From positions 19,056,213 to 19,120,212 of the forward strand of contig NC_079208.1 in the NCBI RefSeq assembly GCF_026745355.1: DNA of 64,000 bases, read 5' to 3'. A program made the translations under genes and the position numbers. Under the pieces are notes generated by a model. That model had not been told where the DNA came from. It saw only the letters and a program-made list of their open reading frames with translations, and made no database searches. This stretch comes from Beta vulgaris subsp. vulgaris (Eukaryota > Streptophyta > Magnoliopsida > Caryophyllales > Amaranthaceae). This document shows positions 1 to 11,762 of this stretch, in pieces; positions within the stretch are counted from its first letter, which is position 1; every line of letters begins with the position of its first letter.

Positions 1-2110
1 GTCAAATCACGTAATAAATTCAATGAGCTAGTTTGCTAAATTTTAGGTGCAGGCAACATCAAAGGCATCAAATGCTCATGCGAATTTTTACCACTGACAA
101 TTGTGTGGCTGCAATATTGTTTTCATGATAGGAAAGATTTGTCTTCTGATTATTTATGATGGTATTACTGTGGCTACTTTTTCCATGTGAGATCTGACCC
201 ATAATTGCCTCCCACAAGTTTGAATGTCATCATGCATACAATATGATCCAACTATTGAGTCATTTTATACAATTCTTCTTGTGTTATCCTTTTTAAGTTC
301 GACCCTTTGCTTCATCTTCAATATGCTACTCCTTTGTCCGAGTTATTGTCATGTTAAAAGTGTAATTTAAACTGATGATATGATAATATGATCCAATCAA
401 GGGTAGTGTGGAGATTATTTTCATATATTAAATGGACAAGACACCCTTATATTTGCCAATATGTTGAAATTATAGTGTTGCTTTGTTTGGCTTTAATAAT
501 TCCCCAGTTGGTTTTGGACATGCATATTAAGCGTAAGCCTATGAAATCGATTGAGAGAGATTTAGGGGGTTCCTCTATCATGATTATGTTGAGAAAGTTT
601 TGATGTATGGTGATATCTACTTAATGGGCACACATGACTATTATGATCTCTAGTTCTAGGTAGATACTGGTTGTGACAATGTTTTTAGTATTCCCAGTTT
701 TATTTTGTAGGATCAGTTTTTATTGTAAGTCGATGACCTTGGGCAGCAGGGCAGCTATATGAGAGGAATAATTTGAATAAGCTTCTGTAAATTATGAACC
801 TTATAGTGTTCGTCTTTCTAGTCGAAATTATTTTTAGCTCGTGTTACCTATTTCTTAGGATATATTACATGTGCTAATTATAATTTTGGTCTTATTTTTA
901 ATGTTTTGAAGGTACTCGAAAATAATAATAATAAAGGACTAACAAATCAAGAACAGAAGGACACTAATTGAAGCTTCAAATTGGGTACCATCATTATTTT
1001 TTAGATCTTACTATTACTTAGCTTTGGAAGGCTACAACTACATTTTTAGTGTGTTTCAATTTTGTGGTATTTTTAGAAACATATTAGTTATGAAGTATTA
1101 TTGAAGAACGTGTGTAGGGATTTTAATTGTACGAACTACGTTTATGATTTATGATAATATATACGTTTATGATAATTTATACATTGATGCAAGCATGTTG
1201 GTTGAGAACTTTATTTATTAATTAACATGAGGGAATTAATATATTTATTGAGTTAGATCATGTTGAATCATGTGTTCCCTCGTATTCTTTTTTTCACTAC
1301 TTTATGAGGATTTTGGGCCTTATTTAGTAAGTTGATAATTTATGCCTTTGAAAGGTAAGTTCGTTGTTAATTAGGTTCAACAAAAAAGAAATATTGGAAT
1401 AAAAAGGAATTAATCTTTGATTGTAAGTTGTGTGATCACTTATTTAATCCTAAGGTAAAAACGAGTTCAGTTGTGAATGTTTGATTATATATATGTGTTG
1501 CATGTGTGTCATGACAAGAAATAAATTCTAAATCACGTAAAGTGTAACTTGGATAATACAAAACTTTAGACTGGTGCACATCTGAAATTGGACAATCTGG
1601 AGTTGGGGTCATGGTGAACGTGCCATGATTTTTTCTGGGAAACGAATTGATCACCGTTCCGATTTTTCAAAGGTTCCTCGATATCGCAGGTTATTCTGGA
1701 ATACGAAGTCCTGCCTTTATTTCGTCTTCCTTGGTGAAGGCATGTTTTGGTAGGATAACTCGGTCTTAAAACTATTTCATTAAAGTAATAAAAAGATTGT
1801 TAAATTTTAGTTCAATAAAAGTTATCTACAGAATGTTAGATTGTTATATTATTATTTATCCCTGCTTATTATTTATAGTATCATGTTAGGAATTTTTATG
1901 CATTACCATGTAGTACTCAACTTTGCTAATTATGTGCTTTGTCTGTGTATGTTGATCACGGCTTTCCCTGATTGATCATGTGATGACCCATTTTGGTGAG
2001 CAGATTCTTTTGAGCAGTGACATTTACAGGTTTGAAGATGTTGCATCATGGGGATCTGGGAATGGAGAGCTTGTGTAACATATTATTTTATCTATTGCTT
2101 TAGTAGGACC
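1..2110. other. Intergenic AT-rich DNA, no supported gene
   Basis: No reading frame here looks like a conserved protein; the longest open stretch (388-603, plus) has no recognisable motif and simple composition. Together with 13070-13290 it forms the target into which the Athila element inserted. The far side ends near 13265-13275 with a GGGGTGTTACA-like string, which resembles the 3' end of chromovirus LTRs. Part of this DNA could therefore be an older LTR, but no start or partner LTR was identified. Confidence 0.5.
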
Positions 2111-2115
2111 ATATT
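2111..2115. repeat. Left target-site duplication ATATT of the Athila element
   Basis: ATATT sits immediately before the 5' LTR and is repeated exactly at 13065-13069 after the 3' LTR. Five bases is the usual duplication size for Ty3/gypsy integrases. Confidence 0.85.
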
Positions 2116-3449
2116 TGATATCCCATGTTTATATGGCCTTCTTGACACTTTTTCACTACTTACTAATGGGATTTGACACAAGTTTTGTGATGATATTGAT
2201 CTTTTTCTCTATTATGTTATAATTTGCTCTTTTGAATCATTTGAGCTCATTTGTGTTGGAGAAAGTTCAAGTTGGAAAGTTAGCAAGTCGAAGAAACTCT
2301 TTGAAGAGTTATCATAGTGAAGCAAGGAAGTGAGATTCATGCTTGTTGAGTCGTTTTGGGTATGATCAAGTCATTTTCAAGAAGGGAGATGAGAAGCTGT
2401 ACGGGCTGCCCTCCGCGGTCGCGAACGATTTCACCACGGGCGCGACGAATTATTGAAGAAAAAACGCCGAGAGCTTCTCCGCAACCTCACCGCGGGTGCG
2501 GACCCCTTCCGCGGGCGCAGTGCCTTCCTCCGCGGTCGCGGACCCCTGTTACGAGGAATCGACTTTTCGTCTTTCCCTGTTTTGCTGATTAAAAGAACAT
2601 TTTCGTCTTTTGTTTTAGGTATCGTTTTTCATCTGTTTTTAAGAGAGAGCAATTCAAATAAAAATTATAATATTTTAGTTAGATTATGAAGAACTAATTT
2701 CCTAACTTGGTTATTAATCAATTGGTGCAACCTCTTCTTCCACTTTGTGAATTCAATCTTTACCTTTTGTTTGCTTGAATGTTTGAAGATTCTTCATAGT
2801 CTTCATGCTAGATTGTTTTGTGCTTTGAGTTAATCTGATCATTTAACTTGTGGATTTTTACAATCGTTGCTATCTAGATAATTGTCTTCTTTGATATTAT
2901 CTAGAAGTTGTAGTTTTGTGCCAAATTATCACATGCTTGTGGATAGTTGTGCATAAGAAGAATCATCATATAAACTTGTGTTTGACCGCTTGTGTGAATA
3001 CTAGTTTTTCCAATTGACATCTCCTTAGTTGTTATCTAATTGTTTAGTTGAACCTAGAACGTGTGGACTAAGTTGTTAAACCATTAAGGATTGGATTAGA
3101 GCGCTTACTTAATCTTACCACTAAGTTAGGGGAGATTGAATCTTTTGATTCGCAATACGACATTCAAGTAAATACAGGATTTGAGTTGTTCTATGATCAA
3201 AGTTTGAATTTGTTGTTAAGATTGATTGCCAAGTACTTGTCTATTATTTGATTATCGTTTGCTTAGTCTTTCTGTATTATTCTTTTGTGTGAACCCCTCC
3301 CCCCCATTGTCACCATAACACACGTTTAACCATACCAAACCCTACTTCTCTGTGGATCGAACCTTGCTACCTTATACTACGTTTGTGTATTTGTGTAGGA
3401 CAGCATTGATTTAATTTGTGCGAAAGCTGATACGACTTAGGCACCGCCA
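2116..3449 (+). repeat. 5' LTR of the Athila element
   Basis: This 1334-bp LTR matches 11763-13064 over its full length. In the first 350 bp I count about 11 substitutions against the 3' copy. This copy has extra bases around 2470-2495 that are missing from the 3' copy. It contains a CpG-rich block (2410-2550) with repeated CGCGGTCGCG/CGCGGGCGCGG-type strings, unlike the surrounding AT-rich sequence. It ends TGTG-rich and then GCACCGCCA. Confidence 0.9.
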
Positions 3450-3453
3450 AATT

Positions 3454-3471
3454 TGGCACCGTTGCCAGGGA
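3454..3471 (+). promoter_or_regulatory. Primer binding site, tRNA-Asp type (minus-strand primer)
   Basis: TGGCACCGTTGCCAGGGA lies 4 bases inside the 5' LTR. It matches the complement of the plant tRNA-Asp 3' end used by Athila elements at all but two positions. Confidence 0.8.
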
Positions 3472-3625
3472 AGGCAGCGTGTTTGGGTTGTTTATTTGTG
3501 TGTTTGTTTTTGATTTTTGGTGTGTGAACCTTTCATATGGTTCACACCCGTTCTATTGGTTGAGGAAGGAAATTCGGGATCACTTCCGTGAGTTGCCTTA
3601 TCACATTGGTATTGAGGAAGAAGAG

Positions 3626-4862
3626 ATGCCGCCAAGAGTTGATCCGACATTGAGGGAGCGTTCCGCTCCTAATCTGGACCAGGCACCATTGGCCATCCAA
3701 TATCCGAAGTTTGGGGAGAATGTTACTTTTGAGTTAAAATCGGGTCTTGTTCATTTACTGCCAAGCTTCCAATCAAACATCTTGCGGAATTCCATGCTGT
3801 TTGTACTAGTATGCAGCCAAGGGGTGTTACGGAGGACCAAATCAAACTGCGAGCCTTTCCTTTGTCATTGAAGGATAAGGCTAATATTTGATCCCCAACA
3901 GTATCAACACATGGAAGGGGATGAAGCAAGCTTTCTTGGAGTAAATCTTTCCTTCAAACAAGTTGAATGAGCTTAAGAGGGCCATTAGCAACATTGAGCA
4001 AGGATATGATGAGATCCTTTATGACTACTTAGAGAGGTTTAAGAGGCTCGTTGCTTGTTGTCCCTACCATGGTTTTGTCGCGAAGGATCTTGTGTTATAC
4101 TTAGTTGGTGGGCTTCTTCCTGATCAGAGAAGGATGGTGAATGCTGCTTGTGGGGGTAACATTGATAACAAGACCCCACAACAAGCCATGGAGCTCATAA
4201 GTGAGTTTGTTGAGAGTTCCCGCACTTATTCTAAGAGGAATGCCACCTGGGGTGTTAAAGCTGCAGCATCTGAATCATCTTTGGAGTCGGAGGTGTCCGA
4301 CCATAAGAATATGTTCCGGCAGTTCATGATGAGTAACAAACCTCAACAAGTGAAAGCTTGTGGAATTTGCTCCAATATCGGTCATGCTACCGATGCTTGC
4401 CCAACCTTGCAAGAAGACACTCAAGAGGTGAATGCTGTGGGCTATCAAGGACAGAGAAAGTATGATCCTTTTTCTAATTCATACAATCCCGGTTGGAAAG
4501 ATCATTCGGCTTTCAGTTACAAGCAAGGGAATCAAAACTTTCAAGGGAATCAAAATTTCCAACAAGGAAATCGCCCTCCTCCGTTCAAGCAACCATATCA
4601 ACCTCAAGGGAAATCCTCTAGCTCTAACTCAATGTCCACCGAAGATATGATCAAAGCCTTGACTAAAAATGTGACTACCATGCAGTCCAATTTGGTGCGA
4701 TTTCAGCAAGAGACCAAGTCAAGCATTTACAACTTGGAGACACAAGTGGGCCAAATGTCTAGTGTCATGAATAGGCTTGAGGCCCTAAATTCTGGAAAAA
4801 TTGCCATCTCAAACCGAGGTGAACCCCAAGAAGAATGTGAGTGTCGTGACATTAACAAGTGA
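3626..4862 (+). pseudogene. gag: Athila gag (capsid/nucleocapsid), frameshifted
   Basis: Gag forms the retroelement particle and binds its RNA. The most plausible start is the ATG at 3626, followed by a typical Athila N-terminus (FELKSGLVHLLP at about residues 33-44). The frame is lost near 3870, and a stretch up to 3960 shows only out-of-frame remnants. A second open segment from 3963 holds the capsid C-terminal half and a CX2CX4HX4C zinc knuckle (CGICSNIGHATDAC) at about 4359. An asparagine/glutamine-rich region and a short coiled-coil-like stretch follow before the stop at 4862. The lesions mean no full-length Gag can be made. Confidence 0.85.
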
Positions 4863-5680
4863 CAAGGAGCTTGTTGATCATGCGCCCGGAAAGGGCAAGG
4901 TTGTGGAAGAGAAGACAAGAGTTGAAGATGAGGAGGTGGAGGTTGTTACTCCATCCAAAGAGGTTGAAAAAGTGGTGAGTCCTAGCTCTCAACAAGAGGT
5001 AAAATCTTTCCCGGATTACAAACCGACACCCCCTTTTCCCGATGCACTTAAGGACAATCGTAAGCTTGATTTATCTAAGGATATTTATGAAACATTTAGC
5101 CAATGTAATGTGAATATTCCTTTGTTGCAATTGATTAAGACTGTGCCTTTGTATGCTAAGTGGTTAAAGGAGATGTGTTCAATTAAGAGGAAAAGTAGTG
5201 TTAGAGGGAAACAAACGGTTAAGGTTAGTGAACATGTGTCCACTGTTTTCCAAAAGAGAATGCAAAAGAAATGTGATGATCCGGGCATGTTCAGAATTCC
5301 TATAACTCTTGGTCACACTAAGATTTATAGGGCCTCTTACATTTAGGAGCCTCCATCAATGTGCTTCCTTATTCTTTGTATGAGTCTTTGACACTTGGTG
5401 ATTTGCTTCCTACCAATGTTGTTATCCAACTTGCGGATAGATCAACTTCCATTCCTAGAGGTGTAGTTGAAGATGTTCTTGTGGTAGTTGATAAGTTGCT
5501 TTCCGTGATTTTTAGTATTGATATGGAGCATGATAAGCATTCGACCCTTATTCTTTTAGGCAGGCCGTTCTTGAAAAGGGCTAAGACTAAGATTGATAGT
5601 GACACCGGTTCTTTTACCGTGAAGTTTGATGGTAAAATCATTGAGTTTAATATGTATGATGCCATGAGATACCTTAATAT
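4801..5680 (+). pseudogene. pol: Athila pol: aspartic protease region, broken at the active site
   Basis: The region starts with a charged linker, then the conserved lead-in DPGMFRIPITLG. It continues in another frame with GASINVLP and the flap/second half LADRSTSIPRG...ILLGRPFL. The family motif DLGAS should straddle 5338-5350. A single missing base there removes the catalytic Asp codon, shifts the frame and creates a stop at 5344. The C-terminal half continues in frame toward RT. Sequence and order fit the pepsin-like retroviral protease of Athila. Confidence 0.85.
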
Positions 5681-7500
5681 TGAGGATCAATTTCTCTGTT
5701 CCATTGATGTGTTTGAGCCATGTGTTCAAGGTGTGTTTGATGTCTTACGTGATGATGATTTGCAAAGTCTTTTGGACTTTAGTTTGATTGCTGATTCTTT
5801 GGTGTTTTGTTTGCCAAATAATGTGCTTGAAATTGTTGTTGAATTGAATGAGCTTTCCAAACTCCCTTTGAATCCTTCAAACTATAAGCCCATGCCGCTT
5901 CATGTGCATAGCACAAGACCGGTTCCTTCTGTTATGCAGGCCCCCGATGTTGAGCTCAAGACTCTCCCGGAGCATTTGAAGTATGTCTTCCTAGGTGAGA
6001 AAGAGACTTTGCCAGTTATAATTTCCAACAAGTTGACCTTGGAGAAAGAGAGCAAATTGGTGGAGGTGCTCAAGGAGCATTTAATGGCGATTGGGTGGTC
6101 TATTGCGGATATCCATGGCATTAGTCCATTCACATGCATGCATAGGATCTTGTTGGAGGATGAAGCTAAACCGGTGAGGCAACCTCAAAGGCGTTTGAAC
6201 CCACCCATAATGGAGGTGGTAAAGAAGGAGGTAAACAAGTTGTGCCAAATGGGTATTATTTACCCCATCTCCGATAGTAAATGGGTAAGTCCCACGCAAG
6301 TGGTGCCAAAGAAAGGTGGTGTCACAGTGATTCCTAATGCAAATGGCGAGATGGTGCCCACCCGAACTCAAACCGGGCGGAGGGTATGTATTGATTATCG
6401 CCGTTTGAACTTGGTAACTAGAAAGGATCATTTCCCCCTCCCTTTTATTGACCAAATGCTTGAGCGACTTATAGGGAAGGCTTTTATTATTTCCTTGATG
6501 GATACTTAGGCTATTTTCAAGTGCCCATTGCTCCCGAGGACCAGGAAAAGACAACATTTACATGTCCATTTGGCACCTTTACGTATCAGCGCATGCCTTT
6601 TGGACTTTGTAATGCCCCTGCCACCTTTCAAAGGTGTATGGTAAGCATTTTCTCTGACTTTGTGGGGCAGTTTGTAGAGGTTTTCATGGATGATTTCACC
6701 GTTCAAGGTGACTCTTTTGATCAATGCTTGTACTATTTGTCCCTTGTCTTGAAGCGTTGTATGGAGTCTCATCTTGTGTTAAATTCTGAAAAATGCCATT
6801 TCATGGTTGAGTAAGGCATAGTGTTGGGTCATGTTGTTTCCTCTAGGGGGATGGAGGTGGATAAAGCAAAGATAGATGTGATTTAATGCCTTCCCTATCC
6901 CGCTAGTGTCCGTGAAATCAGGTCTTTCCTTGGTCATGCCGGTTTTTACTAGAGGTTTATAAAAGATTTTTCTAAGGTGTCCTCTCCCTTGTGCAAGTTG
7001 TTGCAAAAGGATCTTAATTTTGTGTATGATGATGCTCGTAAGAAGGCATTTGACTCTTTAAAAGAGAAGCTTATAACTTCGGCCCCTGTCATACAAGCCC
7101 CCATTTGGTCTCTCCTTTTTGAGATCATGTGTGATGCAAGTGATTATGCCATGGGGGCTGTTTTGGGTCAAAAGAGTGGTAGAGTGTCTCATGTAATATA
7201 TTATGCATCTATGACATTGAATGGGGCTCAAAGAAACTATACCACCACTGAAAAAGAAATGTTAGCTGTTGTTTTTGTGATTGAAAAGTTTCGGTCCTAC
7301 TTGCTTGGGACTAAGGTCATTGTGTACACTGACCACGCAGCTATTATATACTTGATGGCAAAGATGGAAGCCAAACCCCGCCTCATTCGGTGGGTTTTGC
7401 TTCTTAGTGAGTTTGAGGTGGAGATTAAAGACAAGAAAGGAGTTGAAAATCTTGTGGCTGATCATTTGAGCCGTCTTGTCCACGATGAGGACAAACCCCA
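5680..7500 (+). pseudogene. pol: Athila pol: reverse transcriptase and RNase H, broken
   Basis: The RT fingers appear at about 6150-6500 (PVRQPQRRLNPP, then VCIDYRRLNLVTRKDHFPLPF). A one-base shift at the LDGY motif ends the frame at 6507-6509. RT resumes at 6521 with TFTYQRMPFGLCNAPATFQRCM and the catalytic box VFMDDF (about 6680-6697). In-frame stops follow at about 6812, 6884 and 6950 in the connection region. RNase H is open from 6977, with its acidic residues visible in CDASDYA, TEKEMLA and YTDHAA, and ends near [10 protein letters not shown]. The catalytic motifs survive but the polyprotein does not. Confidence 0.88.
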
Positions 7501-8780
7501 CTCTAAAGAGGCTATTCTTGGAGAGTTCCCGGATGAGACCTTGTTTTCTATCCGTGATGTCCGCCCTTGGTTTGCTAACATTATGAATTTTCTTGTGTCA
7601 GATGAGTTTCCCCCCAGGTTTACTAAGGTGCAAAAGGATACGCTACGAAGTGATGCAAGATACTATGTTTGGGATGATCCATACCTTTGGAGACATTGCG
7701 CCGATCAAATTGTCCGGAGATGCATTCCGGAAAGTGAGGTAGCTTCTATTCTTGAATTTTGTCATTCTCATGCATGTTGTGGGCAATTTGGAGCCAAGAG
7801 AACGGCACGAAAGGTACTTCATTGTGGATTCTCACAACGGAATGAAATTTCCCAAAATTCTCTTCTTTAATGTGAAATCTTCGATGTGTGGGGCATTTAT
7901 TTCATGGGCCCATTTCCCAACTCCAATACCTGACATTCTCCTTGTGGTGGACTACGTTTCCAAGTGGGTGGAAGCGAAGGCCACCAAGACTAACGATGCT
8001 AAAGTTGTGGCATGTTTTGTGAAGTCTCAAATTTTCTCTCGGTTTGGTGTACCCCGTGCTATGATTAGTGATCAAGGAACTGATTTTTGCAACCGGGCCA
8101 TTGAGGCTTTGATGAGGAAGTATGGAGTTACTCACAAGGTTTCCACACCCTACCATCCTCAAACAAATGGTCAAGCAGAGGTGTCTAATAGGGAAGTTAA
8201 GTCTATTTTGGAAAAGACCGTGAACCCTAGCCACAAGGATTGAAGTTCCCGTCTTGAGGATGCATTGTGGGCTTACCGGACTGCCTACAAGACCCCTATT
8301 GGCATGTCTCCATATCGGTTGGTTTTAGGTAAGGCGTGTCATTTGCCTGTGTAGTTAGAGAATAGAGCTTATTGGGCAATTAAGCAGTTGAATATGCGCT
8401 TTGATGGAGCCGGAGACCATAGAAATCTTCAGTTGCAAGAGTTGGAGGAAATCCGCCGAGAGTCATATGAGAATGCAGCCATCTACAAGGAGAAGACAAA
8501 AGCTTGGCATGACAAAATGATTATGCGGAAAGTGTTCAAGGTGGGTGACAAGGTACTTCACTACCAATCCCGCTTGAGATTATTTCCGGGTAAGCTTTGA
8601 TCCTGTTGGGATGGTCCTTTTGTAGTATTTAAAGTCTAGCCTCATGGTGCAGTTGATATCCGAAGTTTGAGTACGGATAGAGTTTTCAAAGTGAATGGCC
8701 AAAGGCTTAAGCCTTATTTTGAGTTTGAGAAAGTGGAGGATGTAGAGTTCGTGGAACTCTATGCTCCTCGCTATAAGTAA
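7500..8780 (+). pseudogene. pol: Athila pol: integrase, broken
   Basis: The N-terminal zinc-binding part begins normally ([23 protein letters not shown]) but is cut short near 7835. Roughly 90 bases that would carry the CX2C half of the HHCC motif are missing. In the catalytic core the first acidic position (in the GI-FMG motif, about 7897) reads Tyr instead of Asp. The second (ISDQGTDF) and the Glu region (NGQAEVSNREVKSIL) are present. In-frame stops at 8241 and 8353 interrupt the C-terminal part, which otherwise reads to a TAA at 8778-8780 (FKVGDKVL, then DGPF). The integrase is inactive by at least three independent lesions. Confidence 0.85.
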
Positions 8781-9740
8781 GACTTTTGTGATTGCATGAT
8801 GTCCAGCTTCCGACTTTAAACTAAGCGCTTCTTTGGAGGCAACCAGTGATTTGTATATAAGTTTTTTTTTTTAGAAATATTTGTTAGGTTTTGTTTTTGT
8901 GTGTTTTTGGTGTTTGTGTTTTTTTTTCTTTTTGTAGGTGTACATTTGGGTACTAAGAAGAGAGTAGGAAGGAGTGAATTTCATCACCACTCCTTTTGAA
9001 AATAAAAAAAAAAAATAGATTTGGAGTTTTTACCGAGAGCAACTCCACAGGGGAGCCACGACCGCGACAGCCTTCCGCGGGCGCGGCCCAAAAACAGCAA
9101 AAATAGGCTGAGAGCAGTTCCTTGGACCCACGTATTTCCGCCAGGTACGTTCTTTTCCGCCCTTTTCTCTTCCTTCCTTCTTCCATCATTTTCGACCCTC
9201 TCCCTCTCTCTCTTCTCACAAGTACTCATCACCCTTTCATCTCCCTTCAATTCTTTCACTCAAATTCCTCTCTTTCCCTCATTAAATCCTTTTTTCTCAC
9301 TCTCCCAAATCACTTACCCACTCAATCATCATCAAAAATCTCCACTTTTTCTTTTTTTTTTACAAAATCCATTGAAATCCCTAAAATTTGGGAGTTTTCG
9401 ATTCTTGGAGTTCTTGGGCAATTAAAGGAGCACGGAGCATTCTTGGTGTGTTGTTTTCACTTGGGTACTTGGTCAACCACTCTTTTGATTCTTCCATAAG
9501 GTAAAAATTCAATTTTTCACTCTCTTTTTGGAAGTTGCCTTAATTTTTAGTTGTGGTTGATTGATTGTTGAGATTGTGGTGGATTGTTGTGTTTTGGACT
9601 TCTTTGTGGTTGTGAAGACATTGTTGAGGATTGAATTTGTGAGTTTGGAGTGAATTTTTGGGAGTTTACTTTGAGAATTGAGGGTGGAATTGCTTTTGAC
9701 TTACTTGAGTTGTCCTTGTGAGACTTTGATTGTTATAACA
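8781..9740 (+). other. Athila spacer between pol and the post-pol ORF
   Basis: This is non-coding retroelement sequence. It starts with a GGAGGCAACC string near 8835 that also occurs in the related element at 50022, followed by T-rich DNA and a CpG-rich block at 9045-9095 similar to the one in the LTRs. A long CT-rich tract (9150-9360) comes next and could act as the leader of a subgenomic mRNA for the downstream ORF. That role is inference. Confidence 0.6.
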
Positions 9741-10990
9741 ATGGTGAGGAAGCTTGGTCGTGCCCAAAGTTCCAATGAGCTTGAGGCTCACGAGGAACCT
9801 GTTGCTAGTGAAGTGATAATTGACACCATGGGTTTGAATGGACTAAACCGGGAGCAAAAGGTTACTTGGAGAAATCTTAGTAAATCAAAACGAGTTGTTC
9901 AGTGTACTAAGTTTATTGATACTAATTTCTTGGCTCAGTTGGGATTGTTTGATGGATTTTGGGAGATGATGGGTAGAGTCAGACTATTGGGTATGCTTGA
10001 TTATGCACCTCGCACTTATAAGAGGTGTGTTTATGAATTTATGTCCACTCTCACCTTAGTGAAGCATAGGGGAGACACCCGCGTTCGTTTTAGGATCCAT
10101 GATCGGGTTTGTGATATTTCTTTGAGCCAAGTTCGAGAGGCTTTTGGTTTGGTCGCTCCATCAAGCGACAACCCTTTTGTCCCCATGGGTGTTCCATCTG
10201 AGGATGTTGGTACCTTTTGGTATTGCATTTATGGGTTACTCCTTAGCAGTGGCGGTGAGAAGATTAGTAGTATCCTTCATCCTGCCCTACGCATGGCTGT
10301 GTATTTCGTTGGCATGACTATCTTTTGTAAGGGTGAGACGGGGAAGTTGAACCAAGTAGAGATGTGCTATCTTCGTGCCTTGCTTCTGGGTAGTGTGGGT
10401 ATTCCGGATTGGGCTGACCTATGGCTTAAGTCTTGCATTGATGTGCGCACCAAGTTGGGTGGCCACCTTATCATGGGCGGTATGATTACACATTTGATTA
10501 CACGTTTGGGGTATGCTCCTAATAATGCTTGTGATCCGGTGTCCGACAAATTTCTATTGTTTAAAGCCCGAACCTTGCTTAAGATGAACATGTGAAGAGT
10601 TCTGATGGTCCTCCTTTCCAGATAAGTTGTGGTGATGGTTTCATTTTCCTTCCTTGGGAGCATTTTCTTTTTGGCCCCACTGTGGCCGATTTCTTTATGA
10701 GGCTCGAGGTTGGCGGTGGTATTTTGGATGAGATAGATGAGGATGATGAAGATGATGGAGATTTTGATATGGAGTTGGAGCATGGAGAATGAAGTAGACT
10801 TTCATCTATAGAGAAGCAATTGAGTGCTCTTGTGCTCCAGGGTAATGCTACTATGGGTTACATGAGACATTTGGATGCTTTCTTTCAGCAGCAATATGGT
10901 GGTAGCTATGTTCCGCATGGTGAATTTCCTGGTGGAGCATCTAGCTCCGGTGCTTCCGATAGCGGTGAGGCACGTCGTGGTGATCCCTAG
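9741..10990 (+). pseudogene. Athila post-pol ORF (env-position / Athila ORF-type protein), broken
   Basis: The likely start is ATG 9741 (MVRKLGRAQSSNELEAHEEP). The conserved-looking core is EFMSTLTL...VRFRIHDRVCDISLSQVREAFGL, then a helix-rich region with CIDVRTKLGGHLIMGGMITHLITRLGY. That style matches proteins found in plant Athila elements. The frame ends at 10593 and the protein continues in another frame (ISCGDGFIFLPWEHFLFGP, then an acidic EDDEDDGDFD run). A further stop at about 10790 precedes a tail ending at 10990 with GGSYVPHGEFPGG. No signal peptide or clear membrane anchor is visible, so an envelope function is not supported by sequence alone. Confidence 0.65.
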
Positions 10991-11762
10991 AGGTTTGCTT
11001 CTCCCTCTTGCTTGTTCTTTCGATTTTCTTACACATTGGGGACAATGTCTCCTTTAAGCATGGGGGAGAGGATTTATTGATGTTGTATTTATATTGTAAA
11101 TATTTGTCTTTCATTTTGTTTTAATCATAAAAAAAAAAGAACAAAATGAGTGGCTAGGTGAAAACCTGAAAAGGTGCCTAGGCAAAAGGAGAGGATCTTT
11201 GATGCAATCGTTCTTCTGGAGTGGTGTCATAAGAAGGGAGTGGAAGCGTCGTTTTGGGTAGGTCTCTCATTTGGTGTTATAAGGAGGTTGGTGTTATAGT
11301 TTGGAGGTAGGTTAGAAATCCACTTTCTTTATCTTGGAGTTATAAGGGGCGTTGGTGTTTATAAAGAGGTAAGCTCTTGGTTTGATGGTGTTATTCCGAA
11401 CCAAGGCTTTGTTTTGAGGGAGTAGTGTGTGAGTTGATCTTGGGGGATTTAGGACATGTTAGCTCCCTTTGCTCTTTGGTTTTTTGTGCAGTTAGCTTAG
11501 CTGTGTTGAGAACGTTTCCGCACCAAGTTAACTCATTGTTGATTGTTGAGTGATAAGATGGCTAGAGTTTTGGTGTGTTGAGATTCCTTCCGCCCTAACT
11601 TTAACTAGTTGCGATTCATCATTCATTTGCTTTTGATTGGAGTAGTGGTGTTAGGTTTTGTTTTTCTGTAAATTTCTCCATACTTTTCTTGAAAGACCTT
11701 GGAGCTAGAATGGGGTTAGGATATTACTCGAGGACGAGTAAAGGTCTAAGTATGGGGGAATT
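10991..11762 (+). other. Athila 3' internal non-coding region with polypurine tract
   Basis: This holds the conserved Athila strings TTGGGGACAATGT (about 11035) and CTCGAGGACGAG (about 11728). It ends in a polypurine tract TATGGGGGAATT at 11751-11762, directly before the 3' LTR, which is the plus-strand primer. Confidence 0.75.

Noticed and set aside
388..603. 71-codon frame near the left edge
   Set aside because: No recognisable motif, no neighbouring exon and biased composition; not reported as a gene.
9021..9499. Ser/Pro/Phe-rich frames before the Athila third ORF
   Set aside because: They come from the CT-rich leader; the credible start is downstream at 9741.
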